Assembly: GCA_963853835.1 (NCBI GenBank)
Contig: OY970820.1
Location: forward strand, 82,518,909 to 82,582,908
Direction: 5' to 3'
Source of the DNA: Calendula officinalis
Taxonomy: Eukaryota > Streptophyta > Magnoliopsida > Asterales > Asteraceae
Length of the DNA stretch: 64,000 nucleotides
In this document: piece by piece, positions 11,830 through 22,225 of the stretch
Layout: every line of letters starts with the position of its first letter
How positions within the stretch are numbered: position 1 is the stretch's first letter
Translations under genes and position numbers: made by a program
The notes under the pieces: generated by a model
What the model saw: the letters and a program-made list of their open reading frames with translations, nothing else
Databases searched by the model: none
Told to the model about the DNA's origin: nothing

Positions 11830-11901
11830 CTACCAGTGCAGCTGGCTAACACTCCTTGCATGTATATAAGAGGTTGCAAGTTCGAATGTTGTTGATGTCA
11901 T
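11830..11901 (+). repeat. tRNA-like A/B-box segment inside the hAT-like element
   Basis: A-box-like CCAGTGCAGCTGGCTAA (about 11833-11849) and B-box-like GCAAGTTCGAATG (about 11876-11888) are about 30 bp apart and followed by a T7 run near 11901. The pairing expected of a tRNA is absent. It looks like a tRNA-derived retroposon fragment. Confidence 0.35.
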
Positions 11902-12659
11902 TTTTTTAAATCAACTTTTTTCCTTTCTAAGCCTCTATATTACAGGTTTTCTTTTTTCTTAGCTCATATATATATACTTTAACTTTTTACTTTTTTTACT
12001 CTATATATTTTAACAAAAAAAATCCTTTAGTCCAAACGTTTCAAATCATTTTCCTTTATTTTATTTTTTCAATACTTTAAATTGATTTTTTATTTTATAA
12101 ATCATAGGGGGTATTTTATAAAAATATAATATAATTTTATAAACCCAATTTTTTATGGATTAAAAACCTATTCAATATCCGAAATCAATCTTAAAAAAGC
12201 CTCTAACTATTAGTTAATAGTCTACACCTTAAGACAACCTTAACATTTGAACCAAATAAAAAAAACATAAAGTATGTATTGTAAATTTTGTAATATGTTT
12301 ATAAAATTAGTAATTCTTTTGTAGGTTTGTGAAATCCATTCTTGAATATTTGTTGGTGTATGTAATTAAAAAGGGTGATCTGTAATATAATTTGTTTGTG
12401 TTAAATTTGTTGTTGTTTCGGGTAGTTGCCACTGGGATCCCGCTAGAGGTCACTGTCCCATTAACCTCGTTTTTTTAGAGTAAATTACACGGATAGTCCT
12501 TGTGGTTTGACATGAGTTTTAGATTTGGTCCCTAAGTTCCAGAAATTACACATGTGGTCACCGTGGTTTAGACTTCGTATCGGTATTGGTCCCTAACGCT
12601 AACTGGCGTTAAAAATGACTGTTATATCTAGACATGTGCAAAGCACATGGGAGTAATTT

Positions 12660-14102
12660 TGTAACATCCCAAAACCCGGCCTAGTAGTTTAGTGACCTTA
12701 AGGTATATTATTAAATGATTATCTGATAAAATGCTTAGTTAATTTAATTAGCCTGCTGCCTTTTGCGGTATTTTAACCAAGGGGTTAAAATACCCGACTT
12801 GTGATATATTTGGAATGAAAATGTGATTTTTATATCTTTGGATTCCTTGTTAAATATCGTTTCCGGAATTGCTTTCGATTTTAAAATTGGAGTCCGTTTG
12901 CTATTTTAAATAAATTAATTTCGAAAGGGACTCTTCAGACATATACTGTTAAATTAAAACAAAAGCCACAAAGGGGTCCCACCCCCTTGTGTTGGCCGGA
13001 TAGGGAGAGAGAGGGGAAACCCTCTCTTTTTTCTTACACTTCATTCTTTTTCAAACATTATCTTCACTATTCCATTGCAAAACCCCATCTCATTCCTCTA
13101 GCTTTTCTTGCTTGTTCTTGGTGATTCCTTGTGCTAGGGTCCGAAATTTATAATAGTGTTTGTGTAGAAGGAGCTTAAAAGAACCGGGAAGGATACTCAG
13201 TGATACTAGCTCACTGAGTTAAGGAATCGGAAGTTGAAAGGTGAGTGGATTCAACCTACAACTCGGGTTTTCGATTATTGGTTTGGTTTGGAATTGGCTT
13301 AATTGGAAAGTGCGGGAAATTACCAGACGGGGGAGTTCGCGTCGCGAACTCCACTTCGCGAACGCGAAGCATGTCCAGGGAGTTGGGTTGATGCTCGCGA
13401 ACTAGTTCGCGATCAGGGTTCCCGACGCGAACACTAGTTCGCGATCGCGAACTAGAGTTCGCGATTGGGAACTCTGTCGTGACGATTTTTTCGCGGTGTT
13501 TCTTTGTAGCTAGTCTACTTGTTATGTATGCCTAGTGTTAGGGAATACCATACATGACTATGTGCACAATCGGGACGAGGTCAGTGTCGGATGGATAACG
13601 GCTGGGCACAGTGTATCGACTAATAGGGTATCCGTCCTTACCTGTATGCGTTACATGGTTAAGGGGGGGGAGTTGCCCGGGTGTTGGATACAAAACGCTA
13701 TCGGTTACCATGGTTTTGGCCGACCATGGTTTAAGGCCCGCAAAGCCGCCGATCCTCTCAAACAAGTGATTACCTAACCGGAGATGTTCTTTAACTTCCG
13801 TGTTTAAATGTTTAGTGTAGTTGGTAGTGTTAAGAATTCATTCACTTAGCTTTTGTGCTAATCCCTCCCTTATTGACACATTTCAGGTTGGATGGCTTGA
13901 ACGGGTCGGGCTTGGACGGGAAGTTTGACCATGCTTAAATTATATGTTTTGTAAAAAGAGCCGTGTTTAGTAATACCGTCTTTTTAACTAACTTTGGTTG
14001 TAATATTTTGTGGGACCACGTTTTGTAAACCTAACTGACTAGATGTTTCCGTACATAGACTAATACTTAACTGCCTTTCAAAAAAAAAAATGCGGTGTTA
14101 CA
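12660..14102 (+). repeat. 5' LTR of the Ty3 element
   Basis: Begins TGTAACATCCC and ends GCGGTGTTACA directly before the primer-binding site. It differs from the 3' LTR at about 35 positions counted by eye, plus a 20-bp segment (about 13347-13366) present only here. Confidence 0.95.
13337..13470. repeat. TCGCGA palindrome cluster in the LTR
   Basis: Several overlapping perfect palindromes built from TTCGCGAA/TCGCGA occur in 130 bp, including TCGCGAACTAGTTCGCGA and AGTTCGCGATCGCGAACT. This CpG-dense block sits in an otherwise AT-rich LTR. It recurs, shortened, in the 3' LTR at about 19676-19797. Confidence 0.85.
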
Positions 14103-14105
14103 ACT

Positions 14106-14117
14106 TGGTATCAGAGC
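14106..14117 (+). other. Primer-binding site (initiator tRNA-Met)
   Basis: TGGTATCAGAGC, the complement of the plant initiator Met-tRNA 3' end, three bases after the LTR end at 14102. Confidence 0.95.
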
Positions 14118-14277
14118 TTCGGTTTGGCGATGGATACATGGGGTTGGTGTTCCATTCCCAAATCGTGGCTCGTGTTTTGGTCAAACCTTCCGGTCAAAGG
14201 GGATTAGAGCTAGGGTGAATCGGGTTTAGTAGTTAGTAGGTGTGTACTAACGAGTTAAACTAAGCCTTGGTGAGACG

Positions 14278-17200
14278 TTGTGTTTTGTAGCAGGAATGGC
14301 TACGGATGGGAACACCTTGGATAATGTCCCACCGAACACGAACCTTGGGAATGATGGAGCAACGGGCCCGGGGGGTGATGAAATACCGAATGAAGAATAT
14401 ATCTTGTTGTTGGAGACACGAAATATGGAACTTGAGGATACCATAAGGGCTCTTGGCCAAAGCCAATCGACTGAGCCGCGACCCGAGGCTCGGTCTACCT
14501 TGCCACCCCCAACCCAAGCGAATCCACCCCCACACTTCACTCAAACCACTCGCAATCCCGTCTTTCCCCGAAATGACTCCTCATCTCCCAATGCAAGCAT
14601 ACCACAACCGCCACCCACCCACACCGTACCCTTTGCCAATGCCCAACACCAACAATTCTTCTACCAACATTTCCCGATCGAGAAGAAACCGTGCACTTAC
14701 AAGAACTTTCTCTATTGTAAGCCAACTGAGTACCGGGTGAGTACCGACCCGGCGGAAACTCTCACTTGGCTTAGGGCCACCGAGAAGGCTCTCATTGCTT
14801 GTAGTTGTGAGGACCATTTGAAGGTCCGGTATGCATCCCGAATGTTGGGGGGACCGGCTATGGATTTGTGGGATGGGTTGACCGCAAATTTTAGTAATGA
14901 GATGATGGATGCAATCACGTGGAAACAATTTAGGGATCAAGTGGAGGCTCGGTATTGTAGCCCGTTTGAGTTGGATAAAATCCGGAATGAATTCATGATG
15001 TTGAAGATGACCGATCGAATGACGGTGGATGAGCTTATCCTCCAGTTTAATGGTAAGCTCCGGTTTGTGACACAATGGGTGCCCGATGAGTCCACCCAGA
15101 TCAAACACTTTGTTGGGGTGTTGTTGCCCGAGTATCGGAATGTGACAAGGCTTGCGGGAACTCTCTTACAAGCCTATGATCTTGCCAAATCGGCCGAAGG
15201 TGATATTTTGGCACAAAAAGCCGCGAGCCGGGAGAAGGCCCCGTTTCATAAGGGAAAGTACGAGCAAACCAACTCGAGCAACCACAAGAGATCTCAAGGA
15301 AATCATAAGCCAAACAATGATCGTCGAAAACAAATTCTTCAAGGATCCAACCAAAGGAACCCGTGGTGCTTACCGTGTAAGTCCGCCCATGCCGGTCCAT
15401 GTACGGCACAAACTCGAAGGTGTATTAAGTGTGGGCAACACGGGCATGAGTCTTCGGAATGCAAGCTAGAAAATAGCGTATGTTGGACGTGTCAGAAAGA
15501 GGGTCATCGGGCCATGCATTGCCCAACGAAGAAGGGTTCGGGTTCGGGCGGGGGATCGGCTTCGTCGGGAAGTCAAAAGAGGAAGAGTCATCCGCCACCT
15601 ACGGGTCGGGCATTCAAGATGACGGTGGAGGATGCCACCACCGATGATGTCATCACCGGTATGTTTCTAATAAACTCGATACCCGCTCGTGTACTATTTG
15701 ATTCGGGTGCTAATAGTTCGTTTTCCTCAAAGAGTTTTTGTGACAAATTGAAATTGCCTATTTCCTTGATCGCGACACCTCTAGAGGTAGCGGTGGCCGA
15801 TGGTGAAATGGTTCCGGTCACGACATCCGTGTCCGGGGCTAGTATTGATATTGATGGCGTGAAATTTTCGATTCTTTTACTTGTTATGCCGATATCCGGC
15901 TTTGATGTGGTTTTAGGTATGGATTGGTTAAGTGCTAATAGGGCCAACATAAATTGTCACCAAAAGTTAATTACTTTTCTTTTACCCGATGGGTCCCACG
16001 TCGTGGCCTGGGGAGACCGTGCGACCCCGACCATACCCATGATAACCATTATGAAAGCCCGTAAGTCCTTGACCAAGGGATGTGAATCGTTTATAGCCTA
16101 TGTGATTGACGTGAAAAAGGAAAAGAAAGTGGTTGGTAATCTCCGAGTGGTTTCGGAATACCCGGAGGTGTTTCCCGAAGACTTGCCTGGGTTACCTCCC
16201 GTTCGGGAGGTAGAATTCAAAATTGATTTGGTGTCGGGTGCCAATCCCGTGGCTAGAGCACCGTATCGTTTAGCACCGTCCGAGATTCGGGAAATGATGA
16301 CACAAATCCAAGATTTATTGGATAAGGGTTTTATTCGGTCGAGTTCCTCACCTTGGGGAGCTCCGGTTTTATTCGTGAAAAAGAAGGATGGTGCACTCCG
16401 TATGTGCATTGATTATCGGGAATTGAACAAGAGAACGGTAAAGAATCGGTATCCCTTGCCGCGTATTGACGATTTATTTGATCAACTTCAAGGGTCTTCT
16501 TATTTCTCAAAGATTGATTTGAGATCGGGTTATCACCAAGTTCGGGTGCACGAAAATGATGTTCACAAAACGGTGTTCCGAACTCGTTACGGTCACTATG
16601 AGTTCTTGGTTATGCCGTTTGGGTTGACGAACGCTCCAGCGATATTCATGGATTTGATGAACCGAGTTTGTCGGCCTTACCTCGACAAATTCGTTATTGT
16701 GTTCATTGACGATATTTTAATTTATTCCCAGACCGAAGAAGAACACGAGAAACACTTAAGGCAAGTGTTAGAAACGTTGAAGCGGGAACATTTGTATGCA
16801 AAATTCTCGAAGTGCGAATTTTGGCTTCGAGAAGTTCACTTTTTGGGTCACGTTATTTGTTCGAATGGGGTCAAGGTGGACCCGGCGAAGATCGAAGCGG
16901 TTATGAATTGGGTTGCTCCAAAGAAGCCAACCGAGATAAAGAGTTTCTTGGGTTTGGCGGGTTATTACCGCCGGTTTATAAAGGATTTTTCGAAGATAGC
17001 GGGTCCTATGACGAGATTGACCCGTAAGGATGTACCGTTTCGGTGGGGTGATAATCACGAGAAGTCTTTTCAAATTCTAAAACAATTATTGTGTCAAGCT
17101 CCGGTTCTCGCCTTACCCGAAGGCCCGGAGGATTTTATTGTTTATTGTGACGCTTCACTTGCGGGTTTGGGTTGCGTGTTGATGCAACGAGACCGGGTTA

Positions 17201-18990
17201 TTGCTTATACTTCGAGGCAATTGAAAAATCACGAGAAAAACTATCCGACTCACGATTTGGAGTTGGCGGCGGTGGTTTTTGCACTAAAATTATGGAGACA
17301 CTATTTGTACGGTACTAAGTGCATGATTTGTACGGATCATAAAAGTTTGCAATATGTATTCACGCAAAAGGAATTGAATATGCGTCAACGAAGATGTTTA
17401 GAGTTGATTAAGGATTACGATTGTGAAATTCGATATCATCCCGGAAAGGCAAATGTGGTGGCCGATGCCTTAAGTAGAAAGGGAGATTCGGGGCGGGTAC
17501 AATTTATGCGGATGGAAATTGTGTCGGATTTGGTGTCCCGGTTAAAGATTTCACAAATGGGAGCGCTGAATGTCGAACATTTGAAGGCCGAGATTTTATT
17601 AAAGAGGAAGGATGACTTAGAAGAAGATTCTCGGGGTTTGAAGACGTATCAATCTCGGGTTTGGGTACCGTTACTCGGGGGATTGCGGGAATTGATTTTA
17701 GCCGAGGCTCACAATTCTCGGTTATCGGTTCACCCGGGTAGCACGAAGATGTATAATGATTTAAAGGTTCTTTATTGGTGGCCGACGATGAAGACCGACA
17801 TTGCCCGTTTTGTGGGCCAATGTCATATTTGTGCTCAAGTGAAGGCCGAACACCAAAAGCCCTATGGAACTTTAACCCAATCACCGATTCCCGAGTGGAA
17901 GTGGGACCGGATTACTATGGATTTCGTGACCAAGTTGCCGCGTACTCAAAGGGGTCACAATATGATTTGGGTTATAGTTGATCGGTTAACGAAGAGTGCT
18001 CATTTATTGGCTACTAGTGAAACCGACTCACTTAGTAATTTGGCGAAATTGTACATTGACGAAGTGGTGTCCCGTCATGGAATTCCAATTTCTATCGTGT
18101 CCGATAGAGATCCCCGTTTTGCTTCAAATTTTTGGAATAGCTTGCACCGAGAGTTGGGGACGCGGGTGAATTTAAGTACCGCGTATCATCCCCAAACCGA
18201 TGGGCAATCGGAGAGAACGATACAAACACTCGAAGATATGTTGCGGGCTTGTGTGTTGGAGTATGGTGGGTCATGGGATTCCCACCTACCGTTGATCGAG
18301 TTTGCCTATAATAACTCGTATCACTCAAGTATTAAGATGCCACCGTACGAGATGTTATACGGGCGTCGGTGCCGAACCCCGACGTGTTGGTTGGAAGCGG
18401 GTAAGAAACAATATGCGGGACCCGATATTGTACAAATGACCGCGGATAAAGTTGCTATTGCTCGAGAAAAGTTGAAAGCCGCTCGCGACCGACAAAAGAT
18501 GTATGCCGATCCGAGACGTAGATCCGCTACGTTCTCGGAAAATGAGATGATTTACTTGAAGGTTTCACCTTGGAAGGGTGTTATTCGTTTTGGAAAACGA
18601 GGAAAGTTGGCCCCGAGGTTTATTGGGCCGTTTCGAATTAGTAAGGTAGTAAATTCCCAATCGGTAACACTCGAGTTACCCCCGGAGTTGTCGGCAATAC
18701 ACAACACTTTCAATATTTGTTATTTGAGAAAATGTAACATCGAAGACCCGAGCCAAATTCTTCCGGTGCAAGAGTTGCGGGTCGATACGAAGAAGAGGTT
18801 AGTAGAGGAACCGGTGGAGTTATTGGACCGAAAGGTGACGAAATTGAGGAAGAAACAAATTCCTATGGTTTTGGTAAAGTGGAAGCACAGTTTGGGTGCG
18901 GATATGACATGGGAGACCGAGGCCGATATGCGAGAACGTTATCCCTCCTTATTTGATCGAGATGGGATTCCGGGGATGGAATCTTCCTAA
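14278..18990 (+). CDS. Ty3 gag-pol polyprotein, apparently intact (1570 codons)
   Basis: Single frame. The likely start is the second ATG at 14296 (MATDGN), as the first gives only six extra residues. In order: Gag core (about 140-310), two CCHC zinc knuckles (residues 382-395 and 402-415), aspartic protease LFDSGANSS (D475), reverse transcriptase with KIDLRSGYHQ and VFIDDIL (D811/D812, FIDD variant of YxDD), RNase H with VYCDAS (D958), integrase with CHIC (1182) and D1215, D1276 and E1312 (DD35E spacing), then a basic C-terminal part with LVKWKH and TWE that looks like a chromodomain. Gag, protease, RT and integrase act in cytoplasmic particles and the nucleus to copy and insert the element. 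No frameshift or stop, so it may still be coding-competent. Domain positions are my own counts from 14278. Confidence 0.95.
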   Translation: MCFVAGMATDGNTLDNVPPNTNLGNDGATGPGGDEIPNEEYILLLETRNMELEDTIRALGQSQSTEPRPEARSTLPPPTQANPPPHFTQTTRNPVFPRNDSSSPNASIPQPPPTHTVPFANAQHQQFFYQHFPIEKKPCTYKNFLYCKPTEYRVSTDPAETLTWLRATEKALIACSCEDHLKVRYASRMLGGPAMDLWDGLTANFSNEMMDAITWKQFRDQVEARYCSPFELDKIRNEFMMLKMTDRMTVDELILQFNGKLRFVTQWVPDESTQIKHFVGVLLPEYRNVTRLAGTLLQAYDLAKSAEGDILAQKAASREKAPFHKGKYEQTNSSNHKRSQGNHKPNNDRRKQILQGSNQRNPWCLPCKSAHAGPCTAQTRRCIKCGQHGHESSECKLENSVCWTCQKEGHRAMHCPTKKGSGSGGGSASSGSQKRKSHPPPTGRAFKMTVEDATTDDVITGMFLINSIPARVLFDSGANSSFSSKSFCDKLKLPISLIATPLEVAVADGEMVPVTTSVSGASIDIDGVKFSILLLVMPISGFDVVLGMDWLSANRANINCHQKLITFLLPDGSHVVAWGDRATPTIPMITIMKARKSLTKGCESFIAYVIDVKKEKKVVGNLRVVSEYPEVFPEDLPGLPPVREVEFKIDLVSGANPVARAPYRLAPSEIREMMTQIQDLLDKGFIRSSSSPWGAPVLFVKKKDGALRMCIDYRELNKRTVKNRYPLPRIDDLFDQLQGSSYFSKIDLRSGYHQVRVHENDVHKTVFRTRYGHYEFLVMPFGLTNAPAIFMDLMNRVCRPYLDKFVIVFIDDILIYSQTEEEHEKHLRQVLETLKREHLYAKFSKCEFWLREVHFLGHVICSNGVKVDPAKIEAVMNWVAPKKPTEIKSFLGLAGYYRRFIKDFSKIAGPMTRLTRKDVPFRWGDNHEKSFQILKQLLCQAPVLALPEGPEDFIVYCDASLAGLGCVLMQRDRVIAYTSRQLKNHEKNYPTHDLELAAVVFALKLWRHYLYGTKCMICTDHKSLQYVFTQKELNMRQRRCLELIKDYDCEIRYHPGKANVVADALSRKGDSGRVQFMRMEIVSDLVSRLKISQMGALNVEHLKAEILLKRKDDLEEDSRGLKTYQSRVWVPLLGGLRELILAEAHNSRLSVHPGSTKMYNDLKVLYWWPTMKTDIARFVGQCHICAQVKAEHQKPYGTLTQSPIPEWKWDRITMDFVTKLPRTQRGHNMIWVIVDRLTKSAHLLATSETDSLSNLAKLYIDEVVSRHGIPISIVSDRDPRFASNFWNSLHRELGTRVNLSTAYHPQTDGQSERTIQTLEDMLRACVLEYGGSWDSHLPLIEFAYNNSYHSSIKMPPYEMLYGRRCRTPTCWLEAGKKQYAGPDIVQMTADKVAIAREKLKAARDRQKMYADPRRRSATFSENEMIYLKVSPWKGVIRFGKRGKLAPRFIGPFRISKVVNSQSVTLELPPELSAIHNTFNICYLRKCNIEDPSQILPVQELRVDTKKRLVEEPVELLDRKVTKLRKKQIPMVLVKWKHSLGADMTWETEADMRERYPSLFDRDGIPGMESS

Positions 18991-19002
18991 GTGGGGGAGA
19001 GT
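18991..19002 (+). other. Polypurine tract
   Basis: GTGGGGGAGAGT immediately precedes the 3' LTR and serves as plus-strand primer in Ty3 elements. Confidence 0.85.
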
Positions 19003-20425
19003 TGTAACATCCCAAAACCCGGTCTAGTAGTTTAGTGACCTTAAGGTATATTATTAAATGATTATCTGATCAAATGCTTAGTTAATTTAATTAGCCTGCT
19101 GCCTTTTGCGGTATTTTAACCAAGGGGTTAAAATACCCGACTTGTGATATATTTGGAATGAAAACGTGATTTTTATATCTTTGGATTCCTTGTTAAATAT
19201 CGTTTCCGGAAATGCTTTCGTTTTTAAAATTGGAGTCCGTTTGCTATTTTAAATAAATTAATTTCGAAAGGGACTCTTCAGACATATACTGTTAAATTAA
19301 AACAAAAGCCACAAAGGGGTCCCACCCCCTTGTGTTGGCCGGATAGGGAGAGAGAGGGGGAACCCTCTCTTTTGTCTTACACTTCATTCTTTTTCAAACA
19401 TTATCTTCACTATTCCATTGCAAAACCCCATCTCCTTCCTCTAGCTTTTCTTGCTTGTTCTTGGTGATTCCTTGTGCTAGGGTCCGAAATTTATACTAGT
19501 GTTTGTGTAGAAGGAGCTTAAAAGAACCGGGAAGGATACTCAGTGATACTAGCTCACTAAGTTAAGGAATCTGAAGTTGAAAGGTGAGTGGATTCAACCT
19601 ACAACTCGGGTTTTCGATTGTTGGTTTGGTTTGGAATTGGCTTAATTGGAATGGGCAGGAAATTACCAGATGGGGGGAGTTCGCGTCGCGAAGCATGTCC
19701 AGGGAGTTGGGTTGATGCTCCCGAACTAGTTCGCGATCAGGGTTCCCGACGCGAACACTAGTTCGCGATCGCGAACTAGAGTTCACGATTGGGTACTCTG
19801 TCGTGACGATTTTTTCGCGGTGTTTCTTCGTAGCTAGTCTACTTGTTATGTATGCCTAGTTTTAGGGAATACCATACATGACTATGTGCACAATCGGGAC
19901 GAGGTCAGTGTCGGATGGATAACGCCTGGGCACAGTGTATCGACTAATAGGGTATCCGACCTTACCTGTATGCGTTACATGGTTAAGGGGAGGGAGTTGC
20001 CCGGGTGTTGGATACAAAACGCTATCGGTTACCGTGGTTTTGGCCGACCATGGTTTAAGGCCCGCAAAGCCGCTGATCCTCTCAAACAAGTGATTACCTA
20101 ACCGGAGATGTTCTTTAACTTCCGTGTTTAAGTGTTTAGTGTAGTTAGTAGTGTTAGGAATTCATTCACTTAGCTTTTGTGCTAATCCCTCTTTTATTGA
20201 CACATTTCAGGTTGGATGGCTTGAACGGGTCGGGCTTGGACGGGAAGTTTGACCATGCTTAAATTATATGTTTTGTAAAAAGAGCCGTGTTTAGTAATAC
20301 CGTCTTTTTAACTAACTTTGGTTGTAATATTTTGTGGGACCACGTTTTGTAAACCTAACTAACTAGATGCTTCCGTACTTAGACTAATACTTAATTGCCT
20401 TTCAAAAAAAAAATGCGGTGTTACA
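19003..20425 (+). repeat. 3' LTR of the Ty3 element
   Basis: Same ends as the 5' LTR. It lacks a 20-bp segment lying between two CGCGAA copies in the 5' LTR, exactly the 1443 versus 1423 length difference. It carries its own copy of the TCGCGA palindrome block. Confidence 0.95.
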
Positions 20426-20430
20426 AAGTT

Positions 20431-21065
20431 AGTCCTTTTACCCTCCTCATCATCTTCATCTTCCTCATCATCGCCATTAGCAAAAAAAATCTTCCCCTTC
20501 ATAAGCAGATTGTTGTTCAATCATTATTTCCTTCTCTCGAAGACCAATCATTTTAGGGCGCTTTCAAGGTATATTAACAAAAACCTTTTCTAGGGTTTTA
20601 GTATTTCGAATCATTTTCTTACATTTCCTTTAATCTTCCATACGATAATCGGTTTCAGTGATTATCGAAACATATGATTATTGTGTGATTTTAATCTGAA
20701 CTGATTTATCGTTTCCTGCATTCTGAATTCCGATTTTGCATTTTCAGTCTCTAATTGAGTGATTTCATGATGGATACAAAATTGTGTAAGCTTGATTCGT
20801 TTCCTCTTTTTATATTTGGAAATAACTTTTACATTTCATGATGGATCATGTTACCGTAATAACAATTAATGGTGGCGGTAATGGATTTGACCTAAGGGAG
20901 AGACGAAGTGGCAGATGGTTTTTAGAGGGCTCGCATTTGTGTGATGATGAAGCAGATATAATCAGCGGACACCACAAAATCAGATTTGAAAATCGAGGTG
21001 GAGATTGAGGATTTTTTGACAATAAAAAATTTAACGGTGGTGGTGCTTGTTATGTGATGAAGGAG
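20431..21065. other. Interior of the long-TIR element
   Basis: About 590 bp of non-transposase sequence between the MULE arms. It contains a text resembling a plant 5' leader and first donor (CTTTCAAG|GTATAT near 20565, then 'tagggtttt'), which would fit capture of a host gene fragment. No open frame supports this. Confidence 0.35.
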
Positions 21066-21373
21066 ATGATTTTTTGTTAATTGTGATAATGAGGAAGATG
21101 GAGATGATGAGGAGGGTAAAGGACTAAATACCTCATGTGCTTTGCACATGTCTAGATTTAACATCCATTTTTAACAGCTGTTAACGTTAGGGACCAAAAC
21201 CGATACGAAGTCTAAACCACGGTGACCACGGGTGTAATTTCTGGAACTTAGGGACCAAATTCAAAACTCATGTCAAACCACAGGGACTATCCGTGTAATT
21301 TACTCTCTTTTTTATTATCACCATAAAGGTGCTACCGCTGGTGGAAATTTCTAATTCCGCCCCTGGTAGAGAT

Positions 21374-21931
21374 TGATTGATAGCAACAATATATGCATAG
21401 CATTATAAGGATATCTAGTTACTCGTTAGCGAACAAATCAAACCACATATCTTTCTAGATACAATGGAGTGAAGTGTTCGTTGTTCATGTATTAGTATTA
21501 CAACATATTTATCAATTCACGGAACAATATACAAATACACGAATTTAGCTCCAAGTCTCCAACTCATTACAAACAAGTTTTAAACATGTTTCGTAGTTGA
21601 AATTGATATGTCGTGGATGGTTGTGGTGGTGTCCAGTTGAGTAACTCATAGCAAATTGATATTTTGGAATTGTATATGTGGGTTAAGAGTTTGACGGATG
21701 AGGTAGTTGGTGGTTGAAATGCCAAAAGAAGTAAACTAACAAAACGGAACTCAGTAAGGGTATCCTCATTTTGTTAAAAACGAAACAAGCATGCTTATCA
21801 TATTAATAGAAAGGATTATACCTTTTAGCCCAACTTCAAACACAAAGCCAGTGAAGATAGAAAAAAACAATGTCTTAAGATTGAAAAATGCAAAGATAAA
21901 AAATCATCTTTGTCATCCCCTATACTATAAC
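21374..21931. other. AT-rich stretch, nothing recognised
   Basis: No open frame with a domain, no repeat boundaries. Confidence 0.4.
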
Positions 21932-22225
21932 TAGGGGTGAGCCATTTGGGCGAAAAAAACAAACCGAACCGAAAACGAACGATAACATGCAATCGGTTAT
22001 GTTTGCGGTTTTTTTAATTCATGATTTTCGGTTTCGGTCTCATTGGTTTTAGTGAGCTTCGGTCCGATTCTCGGAGAGGGGTGAGCATTTAGGTTGAAAA
22101 AATCATAATGAACCGAAAACCGATCGAAACCGAAAACATATAATGCAATCAGTTTGTTTTCGAGTTTTAAAATTCATCATTATCGATTTCGGTGCGATTC
22201 GGTTTCCAGACCGCGCTCACCCCTA
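21932..22225. mobile_element. hAT-type MITE with TAGGGGTGAGC ends
   Basis: Ends TAGGGGTGAGC (21932) and GCTCACCCCTA (22225) are exact complements. Flanks ACTATAAC and AGTGTAAC match 6/8. The interior is built from 'aaccgaaaac' and 'cggtttcggt' motifs, and an internal 'aggggtgagcattt' at about 22077 suggests a fused or nested second copy. Confidence 0.75.

Larger units (their letters stand above)
12660..20425 (+). mobile_element. Complete Ty3 (gypsy) chromovirus-like LTR retrotransposon
   Basis: 7766 bp with 1443-bp and 1423-bp LTRs, both TGTAACATCCC...TGTTACA, initiator-Met PBS, polypurine tract and one uninterrupted gag-pol frame. Target duplication is AATTT (12655-12659) versus AAGTT (20426-20430). 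The matching right TIR of the host MULE supports AATTT as original, so the right copy has mutated. Chromodomain-like C-terminus and LTR length suggest the Tekay/Del chromovirus lineage. Confidence 0.95.
12478..21305. mobile_element. Mutator-like long-TIR element (non-autonomous), split by a Ty3 element
   Basis: Terminal inverted repeats of about 230 bp start GAGTAAATTACACGGATAGT at 12478 and its near complement ends at 21305. They share 'tgtggtttgacatgagtttt', 'ccacggt..', 'aacgttag' and 'ctagacatgtgcaaagcacatg'. Flanks GTTTTTTTA (12469-12477) and TCTTTTTTA (21306-21314) match 7/9, consistent with the 9-bp duplication of MULEs. The left arm is interrupted at 12660 and resumes at about 20431-20475. 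The interior (20476-21065) has no transposase, and the unbroken length would be about 1.06 kb. Confidence 0.8.
11683..21365. mobile_element. Outer hAT-like element, TIR CAGGGGCGGA, split by nested insertions
   Basis: The left end CAGGGGCGGATTTA (11683) and right end, complement CAGGGGCGGAATTA (to 21365), form short TIRs. The flanking 8-bp sequences are GTGGAGAT (11675-11682) and GTAGAGAT (21366-21373), a 7/8 match as expected for an old hAT duplication. Without the nested material (12478-21305) the element would be about 0.86 kb, non-coding and non-autonomous. Confidence 0.75.

Noticed and set aside
13535..13777. 80-codon frame repeated at 19886-20101
   Set aside because: Lies within both LTRs; conserved because the LTRs are copies, and it has no domain or coding context.
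14581..15108. 175-codon minus-strand open frame
   Set aside because: Shadow of the Ty3 gag coding strand, no domain of its own.
17504..17884. 126-codon minus-strand frame
   Set aside because: Antisense shadow of the Ty3 integrase region.
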